A stretch of 64,000 nucleotides of DNA from Synechococcales cyanobacterium CNB (GCA_030263455.1 SZOZ01000008.1:124001-188000), one strand, 5' to 3'. Shown: positions 35,627-44,415, counted from the first letter of the stretch. Numbers and translations are program-made. Notes: generated by a model from the sequence alone, not told the origin.

Positions 35627-35950
35627 GATCGCAACTCCGGGAATCGCCCGACCGGAAGAAAACAGGCCCGCCCGGGGACCGCAACGCTACGCGGGGGCGT
35701 GGGGGCAGTCAATCGGCGGAGGCCCGAGGGGGAAGCCGAAGGCCGAAGCGGAAAAGGCGGGGGGAGTAGGAGGAGAGGCGGGGAGGGCGCGGCATTGTAT
35801 TCGGCCCTCGTCTTCTTCCGGCCTTCGGCCTTGAACCTCCGGCCTCTGGACTTCGGCCTTGCCCGGCCTGCCTTCGGCCTCGCCTGGTGCCGCGGAGCGG
35901 TATACTCTCCCCGTCGGCGGAGGGCGACCGGCACGGCCGCCCGCCCCGCT
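35627..35950. other. Intergenic region between rpmF and tRNA-Lys
   Basis: This 324-bp gap has no gene. It should hold the rpmF-plsX-fabH promoter and the tRNA promoter. It is rich in repeats of CTTCGGCC and the complementary GGCCGAAG (35732-35882). Confidence 0.5.
35732..35882. repeat. CTTCGGCC repeat cluster with inverted arms
   Basis: The left arm (35732-35748) reads GAAGCCGAAGGCCGAAG. The right part (35815-35882) has several CTTCGGCCT or CCGGCCT copies in the opposite sense. The two sides could pair, giving a large imperfect hairpin. Confidence 0.6.
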
Positions 35951-36023
<73 letters not shown>

Positions 36024-36229
36024 CTTCGTGCGTGCTGCATCGGCGGGAGGGGTTGTTGAGGGCCGGGCGGTACTGCGGGGGCTCGCCTGATCGACGGTTG
36101 GCGAGCAGCGACATTACGGACCGATCGCGGTGGCCAGATGGGATGTTCGGCGTCATCCGATCGATACGCTTGTCGGATAACATACAGCAGGATGGAGTGG
36201 TATAGCCGCCCGCACGCGTGAGGTTTGGG

Positions 36230-37108
36230 ATGGCAGTGAGCACGATCCGCGCGATCGACATGGACCTGATTGACGATCTCTTCGGCATGCGCGGCGGATA
36301 CGTTCTGGACTTCAACAACAGGCAGTTCTCCGAGTTTTTCGCCAGTGAACTCGGCGTCAACATCGATGACGGGCGTTATGCCATAGACGGGTCCAGCAAG
36401 GCCAATCGCTTCCGCTGTTTCTTGAAGACCGTGGAGCCTCAGGTTCGGGTGAAAGCGCTGTTGGCCCTGTGGGAGTATCGGGAGACGAAGCGGCGAAGAA
36501 GTGGCAGAGCAGAGGAGTATCCGGATGCCGAAAACGAGTTTCGTTTGCTCATGGAGCGGCTTGGCTGCCAGCGAATAGCTGGCGAGCGTCCTGCGGCAGC
36601 GAATGCCCCCGAACTCGAAGTGAACTTCGGACGGGCACAAGCGCTCAAGCAGGAACTGCTCGACCTGTCGAGCCTTCCCGCCCAGGAGCGAGGATACGGC
36701 TTTGAGCGATTCCTAAAGGGGCTCTTCGACGCGAGTGGCCTAGCTCCGAGGGCTTCGTTTCGCCTTGCCGGTGAGCAAATCGATGGCAGTCTCGAACTCT
36801 CTGGGGATACGTACCTCCTCGAAGCGAAGTGGACAAGCCCACTCGTTGGGGTTGCGGACTTGCGATCGTTCGAGGGTAAGGTTGCGGACAAGGCGGTTTG
36901 GAGTCGAGGTTTGTTCATCAGCCACAGCGGATTCAGCAAGGATGGACTCGATGCATTTGGGCGGGGGAAACGGATAGTCTGCATGGATGGGCTTGATCTG
37001 CACGACCTCCTGGACCGGCGACTCCCGCTCGGTGATGTCCTGAAGTGGAAAGTACGTCGAATGGCGGAGACCGGCGATCCGTTCGTGCGGGTGCGAGAAA
37101 TTCACTGA
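36230..37108 (+). CDS. Restriction-endonuclease-like (PD-(D/E)XK) protein, putative defence gene
   Basis: The 292-residue protein has two parts. The N-terminal part (about residues 1-105; DLFGMRGGYVLDFNNRQFSEFF, given in part as RGGYVLDFNNRQFSEFF) is a helical domain I do not recognise by name. The C-terminal part (about 140-270) resembles Mrr-type restriction nucleases: ERGYGFERFLKGLFDASG supplies the first Glu, EQIDGSLELSG the Asp, and YLLEAKWTS the E-x-K pair, followed by FISHSGFSKDGLDAF. Codon use is less GC-biased than in neighbouring genes. It lies 206 bases after tRNA-Lys. A role in defence against foreign DNA is inferred; no methylase or other partner is present. Confidence 0.75.
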   Translation: MAVSTIRAIDMDLIDDLFGMRGGYVLDFNNRQFSEFFASELGVNIDDGRYAIDGSSKANRFRCFLKTVEPQVRVKALLALWEYRETKRRRSGRAEEYPDAENEFRLLMERLGCQRIAGERPAAANAPELEVNFGRAQALKQELLDLSSLPAQERGYGFERFLKGLFDASGLAPRASFRLAGEQIDGSLELSGDTYLLEAKWTSPLVGVADLRSFEGKVADKAVWSRGLFISHSGFSKDGLDAFGRGKRIVCMDGLDLHDLLDRRLPLGDVLKWKVRRMAETGDPFVRVREIH

Positions 37109-37375
37109 GAGGGTGGGACATTCGGCGGCGGACGGGGGCGCGTTGCGCTCAGGGCAGATCGCCGCGTCGAGGCCGAACCGGCAGGTCAGACCGAGAGGCT
37201 TGGTGGAGGACGCTCGGTCTGATATGCTCGCCGAGGGCCGATGGCGCTACAAAGCGCTACTCGGCGGCAGTGGCGTGCGTTGCGTCGCGGGAACGGAAAT
37301 ACCGAGATCGCAGAGCCGATCTCGTCGGCACGGCGCGAGAACGTCGGTGCCCCCCTGCCGTTGGGAGTCGTCAGC

Positions 37376-37738
37376 ATGCGATTGATCCAGCTCTCCCCTG
37401 CTGATGCTGAGCCGATCAGCCTGTTCGCAGCCACGGGTGCGTCCAGTCGGCTCCTTGCTGACGGTGATGGCGAGGCTCATGTGCATTGGCTGCAGTTCGA
37501 ACCCGGCGGCCAAATCGGCCAACACCCGACCGGTTTCGGTCAGCTGTTCATCGTAGTCGAAGGGTCGGGCTGGGTCGCGGGTGGCGACGGCCGTCGCGTT
37601 GAACTCCGCGCGGGTGAGGCCGCGTACTTCGAGCGGGGAGAACGTCACTCCAAGGGAAGCGATCGCGGCATGAAGGTAATCATGGTTCAGATTGCCGACC
37701 TCAAACTCTCCGCGTCGACGGCGGCGGAGCGAAGCTAA
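37376..37738 (+). CDS. Small cupin-domain protein
   Basis: The 120-residue protein is a single cupin barrel. Motif 1 is represented by FEPGGQIGQHPTGFGQLFIVVEG and motif 2 by LRAGEAAYFERGERHSKGSD (each cited in part here: GGQIGQHPTGFGQLF, FERGERHSKG). The histidine and glutamine pattern is a reduced version of the metal-binding set, so catalysis is uncertain. Proteins of this type often bind small molecules or act in stress responses. GGGAG precedes the ATG at 37376; the longer open frame upstream is not protein-like. The 267-bp gap between the nuclease and this gene shows no other gene. Confidence 0.75.
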   Translation: MRLIQLSPADAEPISLFAATGASSRLLADGDGEAHVHWLQFEPGGQIGQHPTGFGQLFIVVEGSGWVAGGDGRRVELRAGEAAYFERGERHSKGSDRGMKVIMVQIADLKLSASTAAERS

Positions 37739-37817
37739 TATCGGCGCCACCCTGCCGCTGGCAGGATGCAGCGAGAGGCTCATCGCCCATGCACCCCACG
37801 CTCGAAACCGTCCGGTC

Positions 37818-37938
37818 GGCACGGCCCGACTTTCCTCCTGTCACCGGTGCGGCGTGTTCATGGGCAGGGCGCGTTGTAGGCGTTGAGGAAAGCCAAGACG
37901 TCGAGCGTGTTCCACGTGCCGTCGCCGTTGAAGTCGCC
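37818..37938. repeat. 121-bp direct repeat, copy 1
   Basis: This copy spans the last dockerin half and stop of the SGNH-like gene and about 40 bases beyond. It differs from copy 2 (39575-39695) at only two positions. The coding part is the 3' end of the SGNH gene. Confidence 0.9.
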
Positions 37939-39579
37939 GTTCGGGTCGTTCGCCGTCCACGCGTTGAGGAAGGCGAGGAGGTCGAGCGTGTTGACCGAAC
38001 CATCCTGGTTGAAGTCGGCGGGGCAGAACGAGGCGGCGAGCGCATCGCCGATGAGCTTGGCGTAGAAGGCGGCTGCGGGCGTCGAGGAGAGGTGCAGCCC
38101 GTCGGCGGTCATCACACCGTCCAGCCCGCCGTTCTCGGTGGAGGACAGGTTATAGGTCTGGCCGCCGAAGGTGATGGTGGACCATCCGTTTGCGTCGAGC
38201 CAGTCGCGAGCCTGCTGCTGCGCGCCGGGGCCGCCCCAGCTGTCGGTCGTGAAGTAGACGCCGTCGGTCGCTCGGTAGAGGGAGAAGAAGGCGCAGTCCG
38301 GTTCGGACGAAGCGAGCGACTCGTAGATGGCGTCGAGATCCTCGATGAACGGGCGGCTTTCCTCGGGCGGTCGGTTGCCGACCCGGTGCATGTACGACCC
38401 GACGAGCAGGAAGCGCGGGGGCGCGGTTCCGATGGCGGCGAAGGCGGTGCGGTACCGGGCAAGGATGCCCCGGACGGAGGCATCGATCACCTCTCGGTCC
38501 TTGCCTTCCGTCGCCATGTGGATGATGACGACGGGGGTCTGGGATCGGTCCAGCGTCGTCACGTCGAGCCAGTGGAGCAGTTGCTCGTCGGAGAAGGTCT
38601 TTCCCGTCGGCCCGCCGCCCCCGTTGCTCGCCTCGTCTTTCGCGTGCCCGTTGAAGGACCACGAGTCCTGCGCGAGTCCCGAGTGGTAGTAGCCTGGAAC
38701 GCGCGCGGAGTCCTGGCCGATCCTGTAGAAGACCGCGCCGGCGAAGAACCAGTATTCGGAACTGCCCGCGATCGGGAGGGCGGGGTCCTGGAGGATCGCA
38801 AGTCGCGGCCCGGTGGAGACGTCCTGCTCGAGCAGCACGTCGATCCGTGCGGCGTTGATCTGCGAAGGCGTGGCGGCGGCGGCGGGATCCGATTCGGGAT
38901 CCGCGTCCTGAATCCACTTCGGGCGCGCGGCGTGGCGGAGGTCTATCGACCCCCGAACCGCCCCGGCGGAGTCCGCGAGCACGACCACGGGCGTCATGTC
39001 GAGAGGGTCCGCCGGCGTGTAGTAGAGCAGCCTGCCGTGGAAACGGTCGCCCGGCCTTGCGAAGGGGCCGCTGTCGGTCTGAGCGAAGCGGCTGTTGTTG
39101 ACTCCGAGTGCCTGGATCCAATCGGTGTTGACGCCAGTCCCCGTGAGCAGGAGCGATGGATCGCCGTAGACCCTGGTCATGTCGTTGAGGGGGAGCGCGA
39201 AGAAGGCTGGCGTTCCGTTCTTCACTTCCACCGTCCAGCCGGTGGAGTGGTTGACTTCTTCGAGCGAACCCGTGCCGTCGGTGTAGTTGAACGCGCGGCC
39301 GAGGCCGCCGCCGGGTCGGTGCGCGAGGCAGACCGCGGTCACGTCTTCAAACCTCCACGTGCAGAGCGCGCCGTAGGGAAGGCGCGAGATGTGGTGCAGC
39401 CTGCACCAGCTGTCGCCGATCCAGACCGCCCTGGCGTCGCCGTCGAGGAGAACCCGCACTCGGTGAAGGTTCGTGGAGACGGGAGGGTGTGGCAGGGGCA
39501 CGTTCTCGCCGGCGAGCGAGCAGACCGCGAGCGTGAAAGTTCCGCACACTGCTGCGGCACACTGAGTCATGGAAGGCAC
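37858..39579 (-). CDS. Secreted SGNH-hydrolase-like protein with dockerin-like module
   Basis: The 573-residue protein has a signal peptide (ending SLAGENVP) and motifs that fit SGNH/GDSL hydrolases: AVWIGDSWCRLH (about residue 55) with the nucleophilic Ser, and DGLHLSSTPAAAFYAKLI (about 490) with a D-x-x-H pair. Between them lie a beta-rich stretch and a segment with VVIIHMATEGKDREVID. The C-terminus is a dockerin-like module (CPADFNQDGSVNTLDLLAF, then GDFNGDGTWNTLDVLAFLN). The substrate, perhaps an acylated carbohydrate, is unknown. A GTG start at 39579 has GGAGG 11 bases upstream; an ATG at 39570 is the alternative. The gene's end and start both coincide with copies of a 121-bp repeat. Confidence 0.8.
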   Translation of the reverse strand: MPSMTQCAAAVCGTFTLAVCSLAGENVPLPHPPVSTNLHRVRVLLDGDARAVWIGDSWCRLHHISRLPYGALCTWRFEDVTAVCLAHRPGGGLGRAFNYTDGTGSLEEVNHSTGWTVEVKNGTPAFFALPLNDMTRVYGDPSLLLTGTGVNTDWIQALGVNNSRFAQTDSGPFARPGDRFHGRLLYYTPADPLDMTPVVVLADSAGAVRGSIDLRHAARPKWIQDADPESDPAAAATPSQINAARIDVLLEQDVSTGPRLAILQDPALPIAGSSEYWFFAGAVFYRIGQDSARVPGYYHSGLAQDSWSFNGHAKDEASNGGGGPTGKTFSDEQLLHWLDVTTLDRSQTPVVIIHMATEGKDREVIDASVRGILARYRTAFAAIGTAPPRFLLVGSYMHRVGNRPPEESRPFIEDLDAIYESLASSEPDCAFFSLYRATDGVYFTTDSWGGPGAQQQARDWLDANGWSTITFGGQTYNLSSTENGGLDGVMTADGLHLSSTPAAAFYAKLIGDALAASFCPADFNQDGSVNTLDLLAFLNAWTANDPNGDFNGDGTWNTLDVLAFLNAYNAPCP

Positions 39580-39695
39580 GGCCCGACTTTCCTCCTGTCA
39601 CCGGTGCGGCGTGTTCATGGGCAGGGCGCGTTGTAGGCGTTGAGGAACGCCAGGACGTCGAGCGTGTTCCACGTGCCGTCGCCGTTGAAGTCGCC
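39575..39695. repeat. 121-bp direct repeat, copy 2
   Basis: This copy covers the dockerin-encoding 3' end of the sialidase-like gene, the 35-base gap and the first codon of the SGNH-like gene. It is 119/121 identical to copy 1; the differences are A/C and A/G in the dockerin codons. Confidence 0.9.
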
Positions 39696-41093
39696 CTTGG
39701 CCGTCTTGGCGTTCCACGCGTTGAGGAAGTCGAGCACGTCGACCGTGTTGATCGTTTCGTCGGCGTTGAAATCGCCGGGGCAGGGGTGGTATATCTTGTG
39801 GGTGTAGGTGTGGGGCTGATTTCCCTGGCCGGAGAGGTAGAGGGGCCAGAAGTACGAGCCTGCGGGGCCGTGGGCCTGTCCCATGCCGAGGTAGTCTCCG
39901 ATGAACCCGCCGCCGTTGCCGTCGAACTGGCTGCTCCAGCTCGTGGGCGTGAGGCGGATTTCCTTCCAGGTCGCGCCCTTGTCCTCGGAGTAGGAGTAGT
40001 ACGCGTCGATCCAGGCGTAGGTGGTGTTGTCGTTCTGGTCCACGTGGCGGGTGTCGTAGAAGTGCAGCCCGATGCGGCCTGTGCGATCGACTTCGAGCCA
40101 GGGGAAGAACGAGTCGGCCTTGGGGTTGCCGGCCGCGCCGTTGATGATCTTCGGGGTGCTCCAGTTCGCCCCCTTGTTGGTGCTCTTCGTGAAGTAGAGG
40201 TCCACGTCGCGGTTGCCCTGCGAGACCTGCGTGGTGTCGAAGTAGACGACGTAGAGGGTCTCATCGACGGGATCGACGGCGAGGTAGGCGAGCGGCGGCA
40301 CACGGAACTGGCCTGGGAAGCGTGTGCCGTCGATGCCCCAGACGTCCAAGCGGGTCGCGACGCGAACCGCTGGTGTGAGGCTGACGCCGCCGTTGGTGCT
40401 TGTGCGGATCCAGATGCCGTTGCTGAAGTCCCAGTAGAGGATGTAGAGCGTGCCGCTGGGGCCGACTCGTGGGAGAAAGCCGATCGAGCCGCTGGCGATG
40501 GCGAGGGGTGCGGTCCAGGTTTGTCCCTTGTCAGTTGAGCGGATGAGGCCCTGGTTGTACGCGACGTAAACGATCGACTTGCCGGGGTTGTTCAGGTCGT
40601 TCGGGTCCGGCCCGACGCACATCCAGCCCTTGTCGACGCTGCCCGAGATGCGAGCCATGACCGAGGCGTTGAAGGTGTTGGAGCCGGGGTCCTTGCGGGC
40701 GACGTAGATGCCGCCGTTGCCGGCGAAGGACATCGCGCCGGCGTAGAGGGTGCCGTCGCGGTGATCGTGGGCGGCCATGGGGTCGCCCTCGACGGTGGAC
40801 TGGTGCTGCGCGGGGGGGCGGATGGCGAAGTCGTTCCAAGTCACGCCGCCGTCGAGGGAGAGCGTAAAGAACGACTTGATGTTGCTCCGGTAGTCGTTCC
40901 AGCCGCCGACGATGTGGTTGTGCTTTGCATCGCCGACGGACATGGTGGTCTCGTTGACGGCGGCGTTGGTGGTGTTGTTGGGGTCGACGCGTTTCTGCGG
41001 CCCGACTACAGGCTGCGCGAGGGCGGCTCCCGCGAGAACCCCCCCCGCCAGGACAGCCGCCGCCGCGCCGAACTTGGTACTGGTGCGCTTCAT
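39615..41093 (-). CDS. Secreted sialidase-like beta-propeller with dockerin-like module
   Basis: The 492-residue protein has a signal peptide (ending GAALAQPVV) and a propeller made of BNR/Asp-box type repeats: SLDGGVTWND, STDKGQTWTA, STNGGVSLTP, STNKGANWST and SEDKGATWKE. Such folds occur in sialidases and other glycosidases and in non-enzymatic proteins. The catalytic arginine triad and nucleophilic Tyr of true sialidases are not evident, so enzyme activity is uncertain. A dockerin-like module ends the protein (CPGDFNADETINTVDVLDF, then GDFNGDGTWNTLDVLAFLN). The ATG at 41093 is preferred because GGAG lies 6 bases upstream; an ATG at 41099 is in frame. Confidence 0.82.
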   Translation of the reverse strand: MKRTSTKFGAAAAVLAGGVLAGAALAQPVVGPQKRVDPNNTTNAAVNETTMSVGDAKHNHIVGGWNDYRSNIKSFFTLSLDGGVTWNDFAIRPPAQHQSTVEGDPMAAHDHRDGTLYAGAMSFAGNGGIYVARKDPGSNTFNASVMARISGSVDKGWMCVGPDPNDLNNPGKSIVYVAYNQGLIRSTDKGQTWTAPLAIASGSIGFLPRVGPSGTLYILYWDFSNGIWIRTSTNGGVSLTPAVRVATRLDVWGIDGTRFPGQFRVPPLAYLAVDPVDETLYVVYFDTTQVSQGNRDVDLYFTKSTNKGANWSTPKIINGAAGNPKADSFFPWLEVDRTGRIGLHFYDTRHVDQNDNTTYAWIDAYYSYSEDKGATWKEIRLTPTSWSSQFDGNGGGFIGDYLGMGQAHGPAGSYFWPLYLSGQGNQPHTYTHKIYHPCPGDFNADETINTVDVLDFLNAWNAKTAKGDFNGDGTWNTLDVLAFLNAYNAPCP

Positions 41094-41139
41094 CGCCATC
41101 TCCTGCGTGCTAAGCCGCGTGTCATCGCGGCGACGGGTG

Positions 41140-41841
41140 TTACTGGCCGATCATCGCCTTGAGTTGCGGGGGGACCGCGCCACCGAAACGCTCGGCCTGC
41201 ACGGCGTGCGCTCGCGCGCCGTCATGGTCGCCCAGGTAGTACCGGGCGACGGCGAGCCTCGCGTGCGCCTCGCCGTGCTCGGGGGCGAAGGCGACGATCC
41301 GCGCGAGCTCCGCCGCCCAGCCGTCGAGGTCGCCCGTGCGGTTGATCGTCTCTGCGAACTTCAGCCGCAGGTCGGCGTTGGCCGGGTCGAGCATGGCTGC
41401 GGTGCGGTACGCGGCGAGGGCATCGCCGTCCTTTCGCTTGCCGAGCAGCGCATCGCCCAGGCCCTCGTAGGCACGAGCGTTGTCGCCGTCCGCGAGGATG
41501 GCGGTACGGTACTCGCCGGCCGCGCCGGTGAAGTCGTTCTCGCCCATCAGCGCGTGCCCGCGAGCGACCGCGGGGGCCGAGTCCGCGACGGCAAGACCTC
41601 GCATGAGGTCCGCCGCCGCCTGCTCGTCCACCCGCACCAGTCCATCCTGGATGCGCAGCCCGCGCATCGCCTCGGCGAACCGGATGCGGCGGTAGTCCCA
41701 TTGGTCCTGCGATTCGGGTCCGGCTGTTGCTGCGACCCCAGGGGCGGTGCGGGTCGCCGTGCCGCCGGAACAGCCGAGAAGTGCCGCCGCGCAGCACACG
41801 CCGGCGGCCAGACACGCGATCCGAAGCCTTGCTGCGCTCAT
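41140..41841 (-). CDS. TPR-repeat lipoprotein
   Basis: The 233-residue protein has a lipoprotein signal (lipobox ALLGC, about residue 24) and three to four tetratricopeptide repeats between about residues 80 and 225 (GENDFTGAAGEYRTAILADG, ARAYEGLGDALLGKRKDGDA, HGEAHARLAVARYYLGDHDG). TPR lipoproteins commonly scaffold envelope complexes; no partner is obvious. It ends with QLKAMIGQ, 46 bases before the sialidase-like gene on the same strand, so co-expression is possible. Confidence 0.82.
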   Translation of the reverse strand: MSAARLRIACLAAGVCCAAALLGCSGGTATRTAPGVAATAGPESQDQWDYRRIRFAEAMRGLRIQDGLVRVDEQAAADLMRGLAVADSAPAVARGHALMGENDFTGAAGEYRTAILADGDNARAYEGLGDALLGKRKDGDALAAYRTAAMLDPANADLRLKFAETINRTGDLDGWAAELARIVAFAPEHGEAHARLAVARYYLGDHDGARAHAVQAERFGGAVPPQLKAMIGQ

Positions 41842-41914
41842 GCATCACGCTCCTTGTGCAAAGGCGACCCCCAGAGTACCCGCACCGCGCCGACCGACGC
41901 AACATCGACGCAAG

Positions 41915-41952
41915 AAAAAGCCCCACGCCGTCCTCAATGGCGCGTGGGGCTT
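41915..41952 (-). terminator. Intrinsic terminator of the DUF3467 gene
   Basis: AAGCCCCACGC and GCGTGGGGCTT form a perfect 11-bp stem with a 13-base loop. On the minus strand it is followed by a TTTTT run (41919-41915). It lies 30 bases beyond the stop. Confidence 0.85.
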
Positions 41953-41981
41953 CAGACTGTGCGGGTGCCTGTGGGGTCCGA

Positions 41982-42314
41982 TCAGTCAGCCAGCCGGGGG
42001 CCGCCCTGCTGCGGCACGGGGCGCTGGAGGGGGATTTCCCCGTGGCGCTCCTCGTACTGCCGGATGACCTGTCCGAGACTGATGGCGAGCCGCTTCGCCC
42101 CTGCCCAGTTCATGATGACCCGGCTGCCGACGGCAAAGAGGAGGGCGGTCTGGCCGTCCGGCCCCTGCACGGGAAGGTTGACGCCGAAGTCAAGAATGAC
42201 CTCATCCTGAGTGGTGGAGGTGCGGATGGTGTTGGCGTAGGTGCTGTGCATCTTGGACTCGTCGATGCGCAGCTGAATCTGGCGCTGCTGGGCGCCCTCG
42301 GGAGTGTCAGACAT
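41982..42314 (-). CDS. DUF3467 family protein
   Basis: The 110-residue protein matches the DUF3467 family: the central IDESKMHSTYANTIRTSTTQ and EVILDFGVN segments and the later NWAGAKRLAISLGQVIRQYE are characteristic. The family is small, widespread and uncharacterised. The Pro/Gln-rich C-terminal tail (QRPVPQQGGPRLAD) is not conserved as far as I know. GGAA lies before the ATG at 42314, and an intrinsic terminator follows. It is transcribed alone. Confidence 0.88.
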   Translation of the reverse strand: MSDTPEGAQQRQIQLRIDESKMHSTYANTIRTSTTQDEVILDFGVNLPVQGPDGQTALLFAVGSRVIMNWAGAKRLAISLGQVIRQYEERHGEIPLQRPVPQQGGPRLAD

Positions 42315-42441
42315 GGTGTGCGTTCCTTTCCGTGCGAGGATGTACGTTTGGAGGGCCGCCCGCGACCGTCCTCCACGCCGGGCAGCCTGCGGTCCGTGCG
42401 GCCCGCGGGTGTCAACCCTAGGCGCGGCCGCGGGACTCGAA

Positions 42442-42525
42442 TGCCGGAGGGGGGAATCGAACCCCCAAGCCCTTGCGGGCGGCGGATTTTGAATCCGCTG
42501 CGTCTGCCAGTTCCGCCACTCCGGC
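42442..42525 (-). tRNA. tRNA-Leu (anticodon CAA)
   Basis: The 84-base class II tRNA begins GCCGGAG and ends CTCCGGC plus A. The anticodon loop TTCAAAA gives CAA. The long variable arm is GCCCGCAAGGGCTT, and the T-arm is GGGGG-TTCGATT-CCCCC. CCA is not encoded. Confidence 0.95.
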
Positions 42526-42686
42526 GTGCAGCGGAATCGTGGGCGGCAGGGCGGGCGTGGTCAACCGTGGCCATGACACCTGTCTGTGGATCGCCGAGAC
42601 CCGCCCGCTAGACTTGGCCCCCCTGCGCGCTGGACGGGTTTGCCCTTGTCGGGCCGGCCCCGGGGCGCGCCCCCGGAGACCGTCCG

Positions 42687-44066
42687 ATGGCCGAGGCAAC
42701 GACCGAGATTCGCCCCAACGTTACTGTTACCGACGCGGGGCCGAGTCGCAAGAAACTGACGATCGAGATTCCTGCGGAGGCGGTTTCTGGGCAGTTGGAG
42801 GATTCGTTCGAGACGCTGCTGGTGGAGGCGCAGTTGCCGGGTTTCCGCAAGGGCCGCGCCCCGCGTCGTCTGATCGAGCGCCGCTTCGGCGACACGCTGC
42901 GGCGCGAGACCAAGGCCCGCCTCGTCGCCGACGCCTACGGCAAGGCGGTCGAGGAACACAAGCTGAAGGTGCTGGGCGACCCGGTCAGCCCCGAGCTGGA
43001 CAAGATCGAGATCGAGGTCGGCAAGCCGTTCTCGTTCGAGGTCGAGGTCGAGGTCGTGCCGGAGTTCACGCTGCCGGACCTGAAGGGGATCAAGGTCCGC
43101 AAACCGCTGATCGAGGTCACGGACCAGATGGTGCAGGCCGAACTGGACCGCATCTGCGTGAACGAGGGCACGCTCGAGGAACGGGAGGCTTCCGAGCCTG
43201 GGGACTACCTCACGGGGCGGGCGACGATGACGCTCCAGGACGGGACGGAAATCTACGACATCCGCGGCGCGGTCGTGCAGGTCCCGCCGCCCGAGCGAGA
43301 GGGCCGGGGCATGATCCTCGGCGTGATGGTCGATGATCTCGGCAAGCAGCTGGGCCTGCCAAAGCCCGGCGAGAAGACGACGATCACCACGACCGGCCCG
43401 AAGAACCATGAACTCGAGCGGGTTCGCAACGCGAAACTGACGATGACCTTCGAAGTAGAGCGGGTCGACCGCATCAATCCAGCCTCCGCGGACACCATCG
43501 CGCTCGCGATGGGGTTCGGCAGCGTGGATGCGTTGAAGGATGAGATTCGCTCGCGACTGTTCGACCGCGCCACGGTGCAGCAGCAGGTGGCGATGAGGCA
43601 GCAGATCGCCCGGCACCTGGCGAAGACCGTCAAGATGGACCTGCCCGAACGGCTGACCGCGAACCAGGCCGAACGGAACCTCGCGCGTCGGAAGATGGAA
43701 CTCGCGTACCGCGGGATCGACCCGCAGCACGTCGAGGAACAGGTCGCCGACATGCGCAACGCTTCCAACGAAGCGGCCGCCAACGAACTCAAACTGCTGT
43801 TCATCCTCCACACGATCGCGGAGCAGTTGAAGGTCGGCGTGACGGAGGCGGAGGTCAACGGTCGCATTGCGCAGATCGCGGCGTCGCGGGGCGTCCGGCC
43901 GGAGAAGCTGCGGCAGGAACTCCTCCAGTCCGGGCAGGCCGGCACCATCTATCAGCAGATCCGCGAGCACAAGACGCTCGACGCGCTGCTCGCCGACGCG
44001 GAGATCACGGAGATGTCCGCCGAGGAATACAACAAGCTGGTCGAGTCCGAAGGGCTGGACGCGTGA
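42687..44066 (+). CDS. tig: Trigger factor (ribosome-associated chaperone)
   Basis: The 459-residue chaperone binds the ribosome exit tunnel and folds new proteins. The ribosome-binding N-terminal domain carries the signature LPGFRKGRAPRRLIERRFG (about residues 50-68). The PPIase-like middle domain spans about 165-265, and the helical C-terminal domain follows (LEDIRSRL-type helices, for example DALKDEIRSRLFDRA, and NEAAANELKLLFILHTIAEQ). In the middle domain the FKBP active site is poorly conserved, so isomerase activity is doubtful. No clpP or clpX follows, unlike in many bacteria; the next gene is convergent. Confidence 0.94.
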   Translation: MAEATTEIRPNVTVTDAGPSRKKLTIEIPAEAVSGQLEDSFETLLVEAQLPGFRKGRAPRRLIERRFGDTLRRETKARLVADAYGKAVEEHKLKVLGDPVSPELDKIEIEVGKPFSFEVEVEVVPEFTLPDLKGIKVRKPLIEVTDQMVQAELDRICVNEGTLEEREASEPGDYLTGRATMTLQDGTEIYDIRGAVVQVPPPEREGRGMILGVMVDDLGKQLGLPKPGEKTTITTTGPKNHELERVRNAKLTMTFEVERVDRINPASADTIALAMGFGSVDALKDEIRSRLFDRATVQQQVAMRQQIARHLAKTVKMDLPERLTANQAERNLARRKMELAYRGIDPQHVEEQVADMRNASNEAAANELKLLFILHTIAEQLKVGVTEAEVNGRIAQIAASRGVRPEKLRQELLQSGQAGTIYQQIREHKTLDALLADAEITEMSAEEYNKLVESEGLDA

Positions 44067-44088
44067 CCACGCCGCGCCACGGGCGTGT

Positions 44089-44415
44089 TCAGCCCGCCGC
44101 GTCGTCGTCGCCTTCGTCGGTCGGCTCCTCGCCCTGCGCGAGCGTGCCGATCGGCAGCGTGACGAACCCGCACTCATCGCAGAGGACGCCGTAGGCCCCC
44201 GGCGGCCCGTCGGTGAGCCTCGCCCCGCACCCGTGGCAGACCGGGGCCTTGAGCCTCGCGGTCATGTGGTTCACGGCGACGGCTGCGGCCGCGAACGCCA
44301 CGCCCACGACCGGCCACGCGGGCAGGGTCGTCAGCGAGATCGTCCCGAGCACAGCGAGCGTCAGCCCGAGCAGGAACGCGAGCACCCGGAATCGGATCCT
44401 GGCCATCCAGTCCAT
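44089..44415 (-). CDS. Small membrane protein with C-terminal zinc ribbon
   Basis: The 108-residue protein has two N-terminal membrane helices (about residues 9-28 and 31-50). A zinc-ribbon-like part follows, with two CxxC pairs, VCHGCGARL and LCDECGFVT (about 59-86), and then an acidic tail (EEPTDEGDDDAAG). The family is not recognised. GGAG lies 7 bases before the ATG at 44415; a second ATG is present at 44406. Confidence 0.75.
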   Translation of the reverse strand: MDWMARIRFRVLAFLLGLTLAVLGTISLTTLPAWPVVGVAFAAAAVAVNHMTARLKAPVCHGCGARLTDGPPGAYGVLCDECGFVTLPIGTLAQGEEPTDEGDDDAAG

